Shown here piece by piece: positions 44,801 through 56,695 of a DNA stretch of 64,000 nucleotides. Source of the stretch: Trichoderma breve (taxonomy: Eukaryota; Ascomycota; Sordariomycetes; Hypocreales; Hypocreaceae); contig NC_079233.1 in assembly GCF_028502605.1 (NCBI RefSeq), positions 682,001-746,000 of the forward strand, given 5' to 3'. Within the stretch, counting starts at the first letter, position 1; each line of letters starts with the position of its first letter. Position numbers and translations under genes: made by a program. Under the pieces are notes generated by a model. That model saw nothing but the letters and a program-made list of their open reading frames with translations, was not told where the DNA came from and did not search any database.

Positions 44801-47800
44801 ACCTGGGCAAATGGGCGAAACAGCTGCCATCGATGACAGCGAATTCGATGCCAGCAGCCAGGCCACAGCAACGCCAGCACTGATTAGTTAGCGCCTCGTG
44901 CCCCATCCGCCTCTCACTGGACTGGGCAGATGTGATGCGTCGAAATCCAAATTTCTGATCCAAAATCCTTTAGCATGCAGTGCCCGCTTCCTTCGTCTCG
45001 ACAATGAGAATAAGCTGATGTCAAAATCCCCCAAGAGACTTTCTGTGCCCAGCTACCTCTAGCCACCCCCGCCTCTCTCTCCTCTTTTCGAGCTTTCTCT
45101 TGTTTTCGCCCGGCCGCCCAGCGGGGCTCCCAGAAGCAGCAAAACCAAACTGACGGCTCGCAGAGACCCTCTTTTTCCCTGGTTGCTTTTTTTTGCTTTC
45201 GGCCGTCGGTGGCGCTGGAGTCGCCCGAGCGGTGGGAGCAAGTCGCAGGGACCGGCCGCGAGACTTGGGGCGGCGCTGGGGGGCAGCGTTTCAGCCCGGG
45301 TATCGCAGAGGTAGCCGCTACGGCATCGGGCTGGCAGAGTGACCACCCGCGCTAACAGGTTTGATGGTATGGATACCTGATTGACCTTTTGACTCGTACC
45401 ACGGCTCACTTCGCGGACCTGAACTCAACTTCTCACTCGCTCAACTCAGCTCAACTCACTTCTTACTGTCATGATCCAAGATAAGTCTAATCGTAACACG
45501 AACCAGCCATTGAATTCAACTCGTCGCCGGCTGGAGCAAGAGGGCTGCGCTCGTGACGTAAATGTCGACAATGGACTCGTCGCTGACGCCGAAGGTTACC
45601 AAGAATTTTAGTTTTGCTTGACTCAAACTTGAGCAAAAAGCTTCAATAGGGTCGCTCTCTTTGTCTGCGGAGCCCCTGCATCCATAGCTTCTAGGCATTC
45701 GTCGTCTAGCGGCTGGAGAATCCATCCGCAAACAACAGGTCGAAAAACGCTTCTGCATGTCGGCAGATGCATCGCGCACAACAGGCGTATTTTCTTGAGG
45801 CTCTCGTCGCTAGCTACTGGTAGCGCGGGCTAGTTGCGTTGTGGTTGTTAATTCCGATTCCCGTGGCGCCATCAGGTGAATCACGCCTCCTCGATCCCTT
45901 TCTGCATAAGCCTCTTCATATTGTGTGTGTCTGAGTGTGTGTGTGGCATAAAACAGGATAAACCCGGTGAAGCTTGGTGGTGGGCATGCAAGGCACTTTG
46001 CTGGCCACACTGTTGGCACAGATAACAGCTCGCACTCGCTACCATTCCCGACGCCAGCCAGTCCACGGACGGACGAGAGAAGGTCCAATATCCGGGCCCT
46101 GGGTGCCTAGATTTGCTAGTTTTTGGTTGACAGGCAAATCCCTTGCTGATTGTTTAAACTTGGGGGCGTGTGTCCAATTGACGGAGCACGGAGCGTAGGA
46201 GTGTCTCCTCTGATCCTTCGGCCTTGATGCAGCTCGATAGCAATTCCGTCTCCTTGCGACGTCAAATAAGAGCACAGACACATCCGGAATCACAGCAGTG
46301 AACAGGATCAATCACACACTGCTGGCATGCCCGTCCTACAATGAAACAAGGCGCAAAGACCCAAAGAACTGCCAAAGGAAGCAATCTTTCCGCGCCCTTT
46401 TCTTCCCAATTCCGCTGGAGCATCTGGCAGCACCACCTTAGTTACTGTGCCGTGGAACTTGGCCCGGAACCCCATTATAGCCGAGTCCGATCGGATATCT
46501 TGCAGCCGGCAATTCTTCCCCCTTCCCACCCTCCAAGAACCAAAAGCCTCAAATCAACTCTTTCGTTTCGTTGAAGCGTGCGGACCGCTTTTACCGCCCA
46601 CCTTTCCTGTATGAGCGGTCCTTGTCCGTTCGTAGGGCTCACGGAAAGAAGCCGGCTGAAAGACGAGGTGACGCTATGCCCTGCCCTTACTTTTGGACCT
46701 TGAATTGTGTCGACCTGGGTAGGATTACATACTGCACTGTTGCTACCGTTGTCCTGGTGACTCATTTCGGCCTCCGCTTACCAAACTTGACGTTCCCAGA
46801 ACGGACGGCGATTCATTTTACGATTTTATTTAATTGCATTTTATTTTATTTTTTCGTTTTGCCCAGGATATACCGGTAATCAGAATTAGTATGGATTTCA
46901 TCGATTAAACACAAGCGCAGTAATAGAACTACACCGTGCTTATCTACCGAGCTGCCAACCGTCAAAAGTAAACACTTATGGACTCTCTGATGTCATTGAT
47001 AGATACATTACCTCGGGTTCGCTCTCGAACAAAATAGAGCGAAGCTTTCTAACACACTTCACGTCGTGAGAGAGAGTTTTCGCAGGGCACGTGTCCAGCT
47101 CCAGCCCTAACAACCTTTCACCCACTTTGCGCTGCCAATACGACATGACAAAGTTGGTGTTTTGGCATGCAAAATGAGGGGGGCCTGGCCTGCAAGTTGG
47201 AGAATGAAGCATAAACTTCAAACTCTCATACCCACAGCGGCAGCGTTGCGTTGTGGCAAAAGCTGTATGTATGGAGGCTTTTCCAGCCACAGCCAATTTT
47301 AAGATTTGCTGGATTCCAGAACCCTGTTTTCGGTGTCGCTGCTTACAGGCACGGGAGAAAACATGTTCGGCACATGTCTGCGCCAAAAGGTCGATCGTCC
47401 TCTCTTTCGTTGATTGAACCTTGGTGGTGTGTGTGTGTCTCATCTCAGCTCATACACTATCATGGCCATGGCGCCTGTCCGCAACTCAAAAAAAACACCT
47501 AAAGAATGCGGGGATGCTGATGAGACTCTTTCGAGCTGGAACTTGCGATGGCGCAGGCCAAGGTTCTGATTCGTGCTGACATTTTCACCAATTAGGTGAG
47601 CCCTGGACGGGCGTTGCATTCATTCAAATTCTCATCACACTGCAGCGGGAATACGTGCGCAAACGCTGGGTGGAAGTCCGCAAATGTGCGCACCTTTGCG
47701 GCCAATGGGAGCCCGTACACCCTCCCTTTTTTTGAGCACTTTCCAATAATGTGCAATGGTCGTTAATGTAATACATTTGGTGTAGTAATAATCGTAAATC

Positions 47801-50800
47801 TCCTAGGAGGCGGGAATAGCAAAAGGCGCGGAATTGTCCAGACTCTCTCTCCTCTCCCTGGGGCTCGGGCGCCTTAACGGGAAATGGATGAATTGGGGCC
47901 TTTCTCCAGAGTCATCTGGCCTTGTGCAGACGACCATCTATTTGCTGGCAATGTCTCCGGTAGCCTATGGCCCTTCGTTAGCCTATGAATGCCGTCATGC
48001 AGCTCCCGTCGTTGCGAGAACCCCTGATTCTTTGGATAAATTGGCTGGGCACAAGTCCAAGTACGAGTAGCTTATCGGGTTGGATAGCCGGGGCCGAGAG
48101 ACTGAAAAAGCCCCCTTCGAAGCCCCGATACGCCGTCTCGTGGCCTTGACATTTCCCGGGCGTCCTTTTGTGTAAATTGCACGTTTCGGCAGCGAAAATG
48201 GGCCGCTTACCTCACCCTCACTCACCCCCTCGGCATTGCGAAAATTACACAAGTTTCTCGGACTGCGGAATTTCGAACTAATGAATAAAATCCCACGGAG
48301 CTTTACGTATTACTTTTTTGTGCACTTGTAGGACGAGGTATAATAATAACCATGTAAGCAAATATTAGAGGTTCGTGCTCTCCCAAGTACTGTTACTTGC
48401 TACTGGGTCCCTTGAGACCTTGATCGCACACGCCCCCCTCCAGGCACTTCGATTCCGGGAATGAGAATTATTATCGCGATTAACCAGGCGGGTCCCCATC
48501 GCTCTTACTGCAATGGAATCCGACGAAATGGATTCAGGAGCGTTTTCTAGCCTGCAGCGTGATGATTCGCGTTGCACAGAATGGAGACTCTGGAAACTTG
48601 CCAACTTTCTTTTTTCTTATTCCCTTGATTCTTTTTTCTTTTTTTTTCCGGGTCTTGTGCCCCCTTCTCCATCGACCCAATTGCGTATCAAGTGATTCGT
48701 CGAAATGGTGCTCGCCAAAGTTCTTCCATGTTTCTTTTCTTCTTCTCTTGCAGACTAAACGATTCAGTAAATGATGGACCCGCGGAATATGCCGCAAGCC
48801 GAGCCAAGGCTAATGCTAATCAATCCTCAAGGCTGCTGTAATGCTGAATAAAGACGTCCTGAGTGCTGCGTCCCGAGGCTGAGATGATGTTTATTAAACC
48901 AGAATCCCCACAGAAAACGTGTTTATGTGAACCTCCCAAGGGTGATTACCAATCGTTGATTCACGCTCTTTGGGCTCTCTAGCACACAAACTGCTTGCAG
49001 CCTAGCACCTGTGGAATCACTCCAAATCGCATCGCGTCGGCACTAGGAAACCTGCCCCTTCGACGAGTCCCATGATCCTGATCCTTGCCGGGTGGGTTCT
49101 CCGATTTCCACGGTCCATGTCCATGGATGGGGGGCAGCCCTGCAGGAGGCGAAAAGAACGCAACCCTCATTCAGAAAAACAGAGTTTCCATCCGTCCTTC
49201 TAGAAGCATTCCCCACAGCGGACGCTTGTCGGGACCAGCTCGGCCCAAGCTAGACATTTCTTCGTAGGTTTTGAGTTGAAAAAAGAATGGAGTACCGAAG
49301 GGGAGCACTTGAAATTTCCTTGTATGGAAAGAAGTTGTTACAAAACTGCTTCCGGTCCGCTTGAGCCGCTTTTGCCGCTCCGACTTCCACCACCAGAACG
49401 GCATGATATCATTGCCAGGCGAGAACAAACCTTGGGATTCGTCTAAAATCTGAAAAGGGCACTTTTCGTCGAAGGCGTGTGAGATGTTGATTGATTAATT
49501 TCCAAGCGGTTGCATCATGGGTTGGCGAAGCGAGACGAGAGAGAAAAAAAAGCGGGCATTGCTTGCTTTACGATGCGCGAAATTCTGCGCTGTGACTTTG
49601 TAGTAATAAAAAACCCCGAGCTGTAATGCCGAGTTGCAGGTAGCATTGAGCAGCGCATTGAGACGAGGGGAGTTATGCTTGTCAATGTAGCTTTTCTCAT
49701 TTACGCGTGGAAACGGAGTCGCTGTTTCGTCGATTTTTTTGTCGTGTGCCGGCGCCGAGGACTTACAAGTTCCGCGGGGTGTCGACAAAACAATGGAAAC
49801 GATAACCGCGAGGCTAGCGTGCGATATTTACAAGGTGTATACGGATTATACAGTGAGCTTCAAGGGGGAGGGGAGTAGGGGAGTAGGGGGGGTGTCTCTG
49901 GATGCAGAAGGAGATTGATGGTTAATGAATTTAACGATAAAATCGAAAAATGATACATCTTCAAACTAACACGTACAAAATAACTAATAGAAAAGAAAGA
50001 AAAAAGAACTCAATCTAGTTTGCATTGAAGCTAAATAGGGGGTCCCTGTTTTTCTCGCTCTTTTCACATAGCCTCGCCGCGGGGGAAACGGGAGATCGGT
50101 CGCCGACCCTGCGGCTGGAGACCACAAGACCCTTACCGAGGAGAATTGCCAAACTGGTGTTGGTATTGTATTTATGGAGACCTTCTTTCCTGCGTTGTTT
50201 GTGCGGACGAATTGGCACTCCAGACGGAGCTGAGCCCGCAAAAAGAGAAGAGAGCTCACAGTACGAGTACAGAATCAAGGAGTCAGGAAGCTCCGGTGCT
50301 AGGCCTAAAGAGAGCAACGCAGGCCTTGTCCGGGCTACGTCACCGAGCCCGAGTCGGACCTCGCGTTATTAATCCCATGGTCATGCTTTGCCTTACATTA
50401 CATCTTGACTTGTTGCAAGCTGGAACTTTGATGATTCTCATGACCTCTGGGGAAGTTCTAGATGACGAGGCTAGGGAATCTTCCGGGTTTGCAAGTTTGG
50501 CATGTTTGGGAGAGGTGGGCTGCATCACGATTCGTCCAAATGGTTTCGGGGATTGAGATGGGATGTGAGATGAGTGCTTGTAAATCCGATTCCCATGATG
50601 CGATTCGCCTGGGGGTCGATTTACCCCGAGTTTTCTCGTCTTCTGATTTTACAAAGCAAGGAGGACAAGGTATCTCTCTACGGAAGGGTTGAGCCGGTGC
50701 ATGTAAATGCAGACAAGGCTGGGTCACGACCTGGTTGTTCTCGGGGGTTCTAGCCTCTTTCCAGCCCGCCACGAAGAAGACAAAACTCCATACTCGTACG

Positions 50801-53601
50801 GCTTTGGTGATGTTATTCGGTGTTATATCCGCTCACTAGGGACATAATGTTTGGTTTCATTTGGGACGAAATAAACCAATTGAGCGTTCCCAGCTGTCAC
50901 TTTTTTCTTTTTTTTTCCTTTTTTCTTTTGCCCTGCCATTGAATGCACACCCCCTCCCACCCCCCCTTTGTGTCCAGGCCCCCTTCATCATGATTGATCG
51001 TCGATCGTGGCTCTCTCGTCCTTGGGTACCCCCCCTGGTCCCGTTCCCCCTTCTGCCCGTTCTCCGGCACGGCTTCAAGAAGCGCTCCGTTGGGCGGTGT
51101 TCGACACTTACACACAGGACGCGAAGGGTGTGGCTTACTCACAGGTACATGGCACGAGCGCATGGAAAAGCGGGAGCGCAAGGTCGTTCGAGGTGGCGCG
51201 ACATTTCATGGCTTATTTACTCCACCATCCCGACAGGCCCCCGATTTGTTCTTCTCTGGCCTTGTGCTTGTTTGGATTCGTGCTCCACCGTGCCGAGGAG
51301 ACGTGCTGACTGGTCAATTGGCCCTCGGGGAGTCGGAGTCTCCGCGGAAACGATGGCTTTGCAAGCTGGACCCTCGCGTGACTTTTCTGTGTGGCCCATT
51401 CTCGTTATGCTCATATCCTCCCATTGATGTCTTGTGCCTCCTTAGGAGTTGAGCTTGTGGTGCTTAGAGTCATATCCCGCGGCTTTTGGCCTTTGGGGGA
51501 GAAGGGGATCTCGCTTCAGGAGAGCAATCGTTCGGTTGGCCTTGTTTTTTGCGCTCTTTTCTGGGTGAACCTCCCAACTCCTGCATGAAAGAAATAGATA
51601 GTCTGAACTCCTAACTCCGATTTCCCCTCGTAGCTGTGCCGTGCTCGTACGTGTGCCCGTGCTCGTACGAGTGAGTATGCCGCTCCGGCACCGATAGCCA
51701 TCTATCTGCATACTCGTACTCTCCCCTTCTCCTGGCTTGCTTTTGCTTGTGCCCGGTTCGAGTACACACGCTGTGCCGTCTTCCATAGTCCCTCGCTGAA
51801 TCTTGCCGAGTTTGACGACCGGCGTCCTTCAGCCGACAGCCTTGCCGCCCGTCCTTTTGACAAATCCGGGGTGGGTCTGATGCAACTTCACTCCTGGCCC
51901 GTTTCTCAAGTGCCGATGTCATTCTTAGTCTAGGGGCTTGCGACTAAAGTTAGGTCTTGTAATTTCTGACTGTGTTTTTTGTCCAATCTCGAGCCATGAC
52001 GACATTGCCGGCGCCGTTCCGTCTAGGTCAATGCAAAAGAAGCTGCAGGAATGGAAAGAAAAGAAGACGAAATATCTCCGTATCTAACGCACATCCCCCA
52101 TCTCAAAGACTACTCTTAACCGATGCGCATCTCCGAGACCGGGGCCCTCATTGCCGGCCGGAGGTTCGCCGTCTTTTCTCGGTATCCACATGGGGTTCAC
52201 ACCTCTGAACGCCCAGGGCTTTGGGAATTTTTTTTATGTAGATGCGGTTTGACGTACATGTAACCTCATGCAGGCTCCGTATATCGATGAATTCTTTGGT
52301 GTCTTTTTTTGCGCCCGGAGATTGGAATCGGGTATGCATGAGCCTCGGTTGGCGCCATGGCTTGTGTTCGAGACCCTGAACTAAAACATTCGATGTATAC
52401 ATCATCCTGTTCCACATGCTTGCTGGGCGTGTGCATGGGAATCGGAATCCAGAAGCCATGGCTTGGAATCTTTGGTCCACTATATCGATGATTTTATTCA
52501 TTTATCTATCTATTTATCGATTAAAAATGTTTTTTTATGATTTCAGCTTGGTTTCATTGCCGATTGCCGGTGCCCGTGTCATGTTGCAAACACTCCCAAG
52601 AACTAGCGATGCGCCTTCGCGCTCAGTTCGGGGCAACCGTTATCTACCTATGTAATATGAAGTCATTACATGACTCTAGTTGCGGAAAATTCCGCGTATC
52701 TTTATTATATGGACTGCTTCCAAGGCCCTAATGTATGGCAGTGGCTGTAAATCACGAACTAGCCTCGGCAATTACTTTCACTATGGCGACCTTGATAGAT
52801 TAGAGGATTGATGAGATGACTTGTGTCTTTTTTCCTATTCGTCGTACAAGTCTCCGGCCCTATCAGTCGTGTAAGTTGAAGTTACGTGTATTCTAATGCG
52901 TCTCTTCTTTCTAGTGTGGCTGTAATTCAGATGTGGCTGTAATTGAGAGGCAGAACGAATATTGGCAACTCTATTATTTTGGGGTCGTTCGCCAGGTACG
53001 TCGAGGAATCGTCAGTACACATATCACATGCCATTGAGCCATCAATATCGGTAATGTATTTATACACTCATTCCATATAAAAATGGTCTAGAACACTTAA
53101 AATATCTACATGAAGCTCCTGTTTGACTAAATAAACTCAACAACATAGCCACAGAGCCTGCGCCTCGTATGTGGGGGAAAGTAACACTGCAATAACCTTT
53201 GAGGGGAATTTCACATGTATGTATATAGTAGCCAGTCTCATGTAGAAGTCGAGGGAGTTGGGTAATTAAGTGGCTGAGAATAAAACCGGCCGCATGCCCA
53301 TTCTCGTCCAAGGATGCAGTTTTGTTCTCATTCCTCCTCCATATACAGATCCACAACCAGCAAACAATTCAGCCTCATGACCCGACGACTCAACTCAATC
53401 TTGAAACATGTTGGTGGAAAAGATATAAATAATAATAATCAAACTGTGTTATATGATTCATAGCGGCGCTTTATACGCCATCGCTTCCATTAGATTATCA
53501 GCCGGCGGCCTCAGCCCCTTGATGCGAACTCGAATACTCAAGCGGGCCCATGTACAGCATCAATTAACACATCCAACAGCAACTTGACTTTTTTCCAAGC
53601 A
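41825..53601. other. Gene-poor region, about 11.8 kb
   Basis: Upstream of the Zn2Cys6 gene. Only chance-type ORFs. Repeats: CCAG tetranucleotides at 43087-43110, GACT at 43332-43345, pyrimidine tracts (48605-48650, 50895-50930) and many GTACGAGTA/ACTCGTAC motifs. No coding gene, tRNA or rRNA could be supported. A non-coding transcript or long leader for the regulator cannot be excluded. Confidence 0.4.
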
Positions 53602-54817
53602 TCAAACATCTGTGTACACAGGCATCGGCGGATTCTCCCACTCACAAACAGCCCAGGTCCAAGCTGCACCAGAGTGATACTTGAAGAACAGCGACATATC
53701 ATATCCGTAATCAGCGGGCGAGAACAATTCAGGATCAGCACTCTTCGCCTTGCCCATTGCCTCGACTGTCGCAAGCGAGAGAAAGTGTTCTCTGCGGGGC
53801 CCACGAGGTAGATTACTGCCGACATGTCAATATAGCTACGAGAGAGAAAGGGAGCGGACCATCTTACAGAGCGTTTCCAAGAATACCGTGACAGAGACTC
53901 GGCTCCTTTCTGAGCAATCCCAGCTCCCAAATGGCTTCTTGGCCCTTGCTTATTGCGGCATCGATTTCATCATGAAGCTCGGGAAAATGTGGCCGCACAG
54001 CACGAAGAGAGAAGATAAAACCAGGGGCTCCATGGCACCACTGCATGAGGCTTGGGTGGCGGGTTTCGTCAATCTCCTTGGCAATAGGCCAGTTTCCATC
54101 TTTTTGCAGATTTAGCAAAGCACGAAGCTTAGGGGTAAGTTTTGGCGCAAGAGCAGGAGTGGTGAGAACCAGCTGCGTAATAATGCCAATATCGCCGTGG
54201 CCAGCACCAATGTACTTGTGCTTGTGGAAAGTCCACCCCCCTTCATCTTGGTCTAAGCTGTCTGCCAGAATCTTTTGGGAGACCTGAGCGATTGGATCCT
54301 CAAGAAGAGCGGCGCTGTCTGGGACGTGGTGGCGTATCAGCCTTAAGAAGTAGAGCGTGCCAGCTCTTCCCTGCCATATTTCTGACTCAAATGGATCCTT
54401 TTCTAAATCCGGATACGGTCCTACAATGGTGGGCATGTTGGACAAGAAAGCCCTGACATGGTCGGTGTCTTTGCTGATACAGGCTTTGAGTGCTTCGTAG
54501 GCCAGCTTCTCGCAGCTTATTCCGACTCTAGTGGTGAGTACAAGCTCTCCACGGTCAGCGTTGAGGTATTGCTCCGCCCAGTGCAAGAGGGTGTGATTTG
54601 CAACTTGGACATCAGGGTAGAGTGTGGCGAGTCGAAAGAAGAGAAAGGCAATGCTGGTTGGGCCTCGTATGAAGCCACCAAGTTGCGCCGGATCAGGGTA
54701 AGCGGGCAGGGGAGGAGTCGCCTTGAGAATGTGCTCCAGGGACGACTTCATTAGCTGCAGAGGATCGTGATCAAGCGACTGTAGCGGGAGGTCATTTGGT
54801 ATGTACTTGAGCGCCAT
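53602..54817 (-). CDS. LanC-like protein
   Basis: Exons 54817-53868 and 53815-53602, 387 aa; GTAAGA donor, GGCAG acceptor, frame preserved as GNAL-NLPRGP. The fold is an alpha/alpha barrel as in LanC and the eukaryotic LANCL proteins. The zinc ligands are present: WCHGAP (Cys261, His262) and CHGILGN (Cys309, His310), with GAGHGDIG (His207) as the conserved acid/base loop. The C-terminus is LFFKYHSGAAWTWAVCEWEN. Eukaryotic LANCL enzymes add glutathione to dehydrated Ser/Thr residues; fungal LanC-like proteins are little studied, so the substrate here is inference. No lantibiotic-type precursor gene was recognised nearby. Usual length for the family. Confidence 0.92.
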
Positions 54818-55427
54818 GGCGACTTCAATCTTGGTTCGATCTTGCGTTTTAGATCTCGAGTTACTGTCGTCTAGTACCTGTGGAAAGTATGATGATTGAT
54901 TGAGCTGGGGCGGCTGTTCCTCATTCTTACCCTGGAGAATATCAGGTGGAGGGTCGGTTTAGCACGATGCGGCTAGATCCTGCTAGGCGGCACCTCGGAG
55001 GCATCCTCTGGATTCCATTGACGTCCAGTTGCTTGTTTGGTAAAGTCAATAAATTCATTCAAGTGGTTAATTATTGGAAATTCGAGGTGCAAATGGTGGA
55101 TCAAGGTGAATGTTAATGGATCAAAATGCTCCAACATGTTCCGTTTTTGGTGTTGAAAGCTGGCGGTGATACAAATTCAGGTGTAGCTTCAGAGCTTAGA
55201 AGCTCGCCCCACACCACATGCCAATGACGACACCATTTCGCCTGTCATCGCTTCAGCCAAAAAGCTCCTCGCGACACGACTTTTGAAGCTATCAAACAGC
55301 ATCTCGAACCAACTACAACGCCATAGACTATAAGCTTATCCAACATTCCATTTGCGTCTCCATTCTTCAGCTCAATTCAAGTTTCTGTCATTCTCCACAG
55401 GACGAGGCGAGCACTGGTGGCGGCTCA
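54818..55427. promoter_or_regulatory. Divergent promoter of LanC-like and Rrt8-like genes
   Basis: 610 bp between divergent start codons; must contain both promoters. The stretch before 55428 holds a CTCCACAG sequence that could be an acceptor of a 5' UTR intron. No recognised regulator site. Confidence 0.4.
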
Positions 55428-56695
55428 ATGGCTGAATCACCGCACAGAGAAGAGAAGCTGCGCAATCGCGTCGTCGATTCCATCAGCAGGAGGGCCGAGA
55501 ATGCTCTGTAAGCATGTCCAGCACTCGTCAAGCACTCAATCACCATGTCAACTGAGAGACTAACGGCCATCAGCAAGGAGGACTACGGGAAAGCGAGGGT
55601 CATGGCCTCGGATGCCGTCCAGAGCCAGGCATACCTCTATCCCATCAAGGTGCACATCAAAACACCACCAATTCAGCTTCAGCAGCAGACGACCCTAACT
55701 AATGGCCTTGGCAGGGCATCTTCTATTTCCTCGCTCACCGAAGTTTATGGCAGCCGCTGATTGACCGAATTATCCCTTATGGCACGCTCACAGTCTCCGT
55801 CATTGCTGCCATGTTTACCTTTACGTACCTACCACAGCTTGCAGTTCTTTTGCTCTTCAATGGCCCATTGGCTGTGTATTCAACAGTTTTGCTCACACTC
55901 AACGAGAGTTCCATCCTCATTCACATGATTTCCCGCACTTGGATACTCCAGGAAGCACTCATGGACACCTTTGACGGAACACTGGTTTCGAGAAACGCAA
56001 CGGCCGTTGTCCAACAAGGTCGAGAGGTGAAACCTGGTAGTGACCCCATGAAGAAGTTAGGCAAGGTGTTCAAGAAGCGGTTCGATAAAATGAGCCTCAC
56101 TTCAATGGTCCGATATTTCATGTACCTGCCTCTCAACTTTATCCCCGTCGTGGGCACCATTACTTTTATTTTTCTGCATGGCAAGTGTATCAAAATTCCA
56201 TGTTACGGAGATTGGCTTGCTAATGCTTTAGGCAGGTAAACACAGAGGCAAGGTTGTACACAGTCGAGTATGTTGACACCACCCCGGATGCTACCAATGA
56301 GGTCTTTGTGCTAACAGTGTAAAGTACTTTACACTCAAGAACTGGTCCGAGTCACAGAGGACACAGTGGCTCAATAATCACACTGGAGCTTATGCATCGT
56401 ATGTTTTATCTCACTGATATCATGCAATCCATACTAGAAATCACCTGCTGATTGTCATTTCCTTACAGCTTTGGCGTCGTTGCGACTCTTTTGGAGATGA
56501 TCCCCGTGGCGTCCATCTTCTTCTCCTACACAAACACCGGTATGAACGCATCACTGTAAGACGTTTGATCTGATACTGACTTGTTTAGTTGGTGCTGCCC
56601 TTTGGGCTGCTGATATTGAATCGCAAAACAACGCCATGGTCAAGGAGACTGCCCCAAATCTCAGGCAGGCGGCTGAGAACGCGAAAGAACTTTAG
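55428..56695 (+). CDS. Rrt8/Lds-like multispanning membrane protein
   Basis: Seven exons: 55428-55507, 55559-55649, 55715-56180, 56236-56267, 56325-56398, 56469-56539, 56589-56695; 306 aa. Reads ...SQAYLYPIKGIFYFLAHRSLW, then apolar segments (TVSVIAAMFTFTYLPQLAVL; AVYSTVLLTLNESS; FMYLPLNFIPVVGTITFIF), HRGKVVHSRYFTLKNW, and FGVVATLLEMIPVASIFFSY. This is the pattern of the EI24-like outer spore wall Rrt8/Lds family, which in yeast sits on lipid droplets and prospore membranes. The third intron starts GCAAGT, a GC-AG intron, because the following exon fits only this way. Exon 4 is just 32 nt. Every phase was checked. Role in spore wall or lipid droplets is inferred from the family. Confidence 0.8.

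Noticed and set aside
50861..51452. Overlapping 100-188 codon plus ORFs
   Set aside because: Three frames open at once in GC-rich low-information sequence; no motif or conserved-looking segment.
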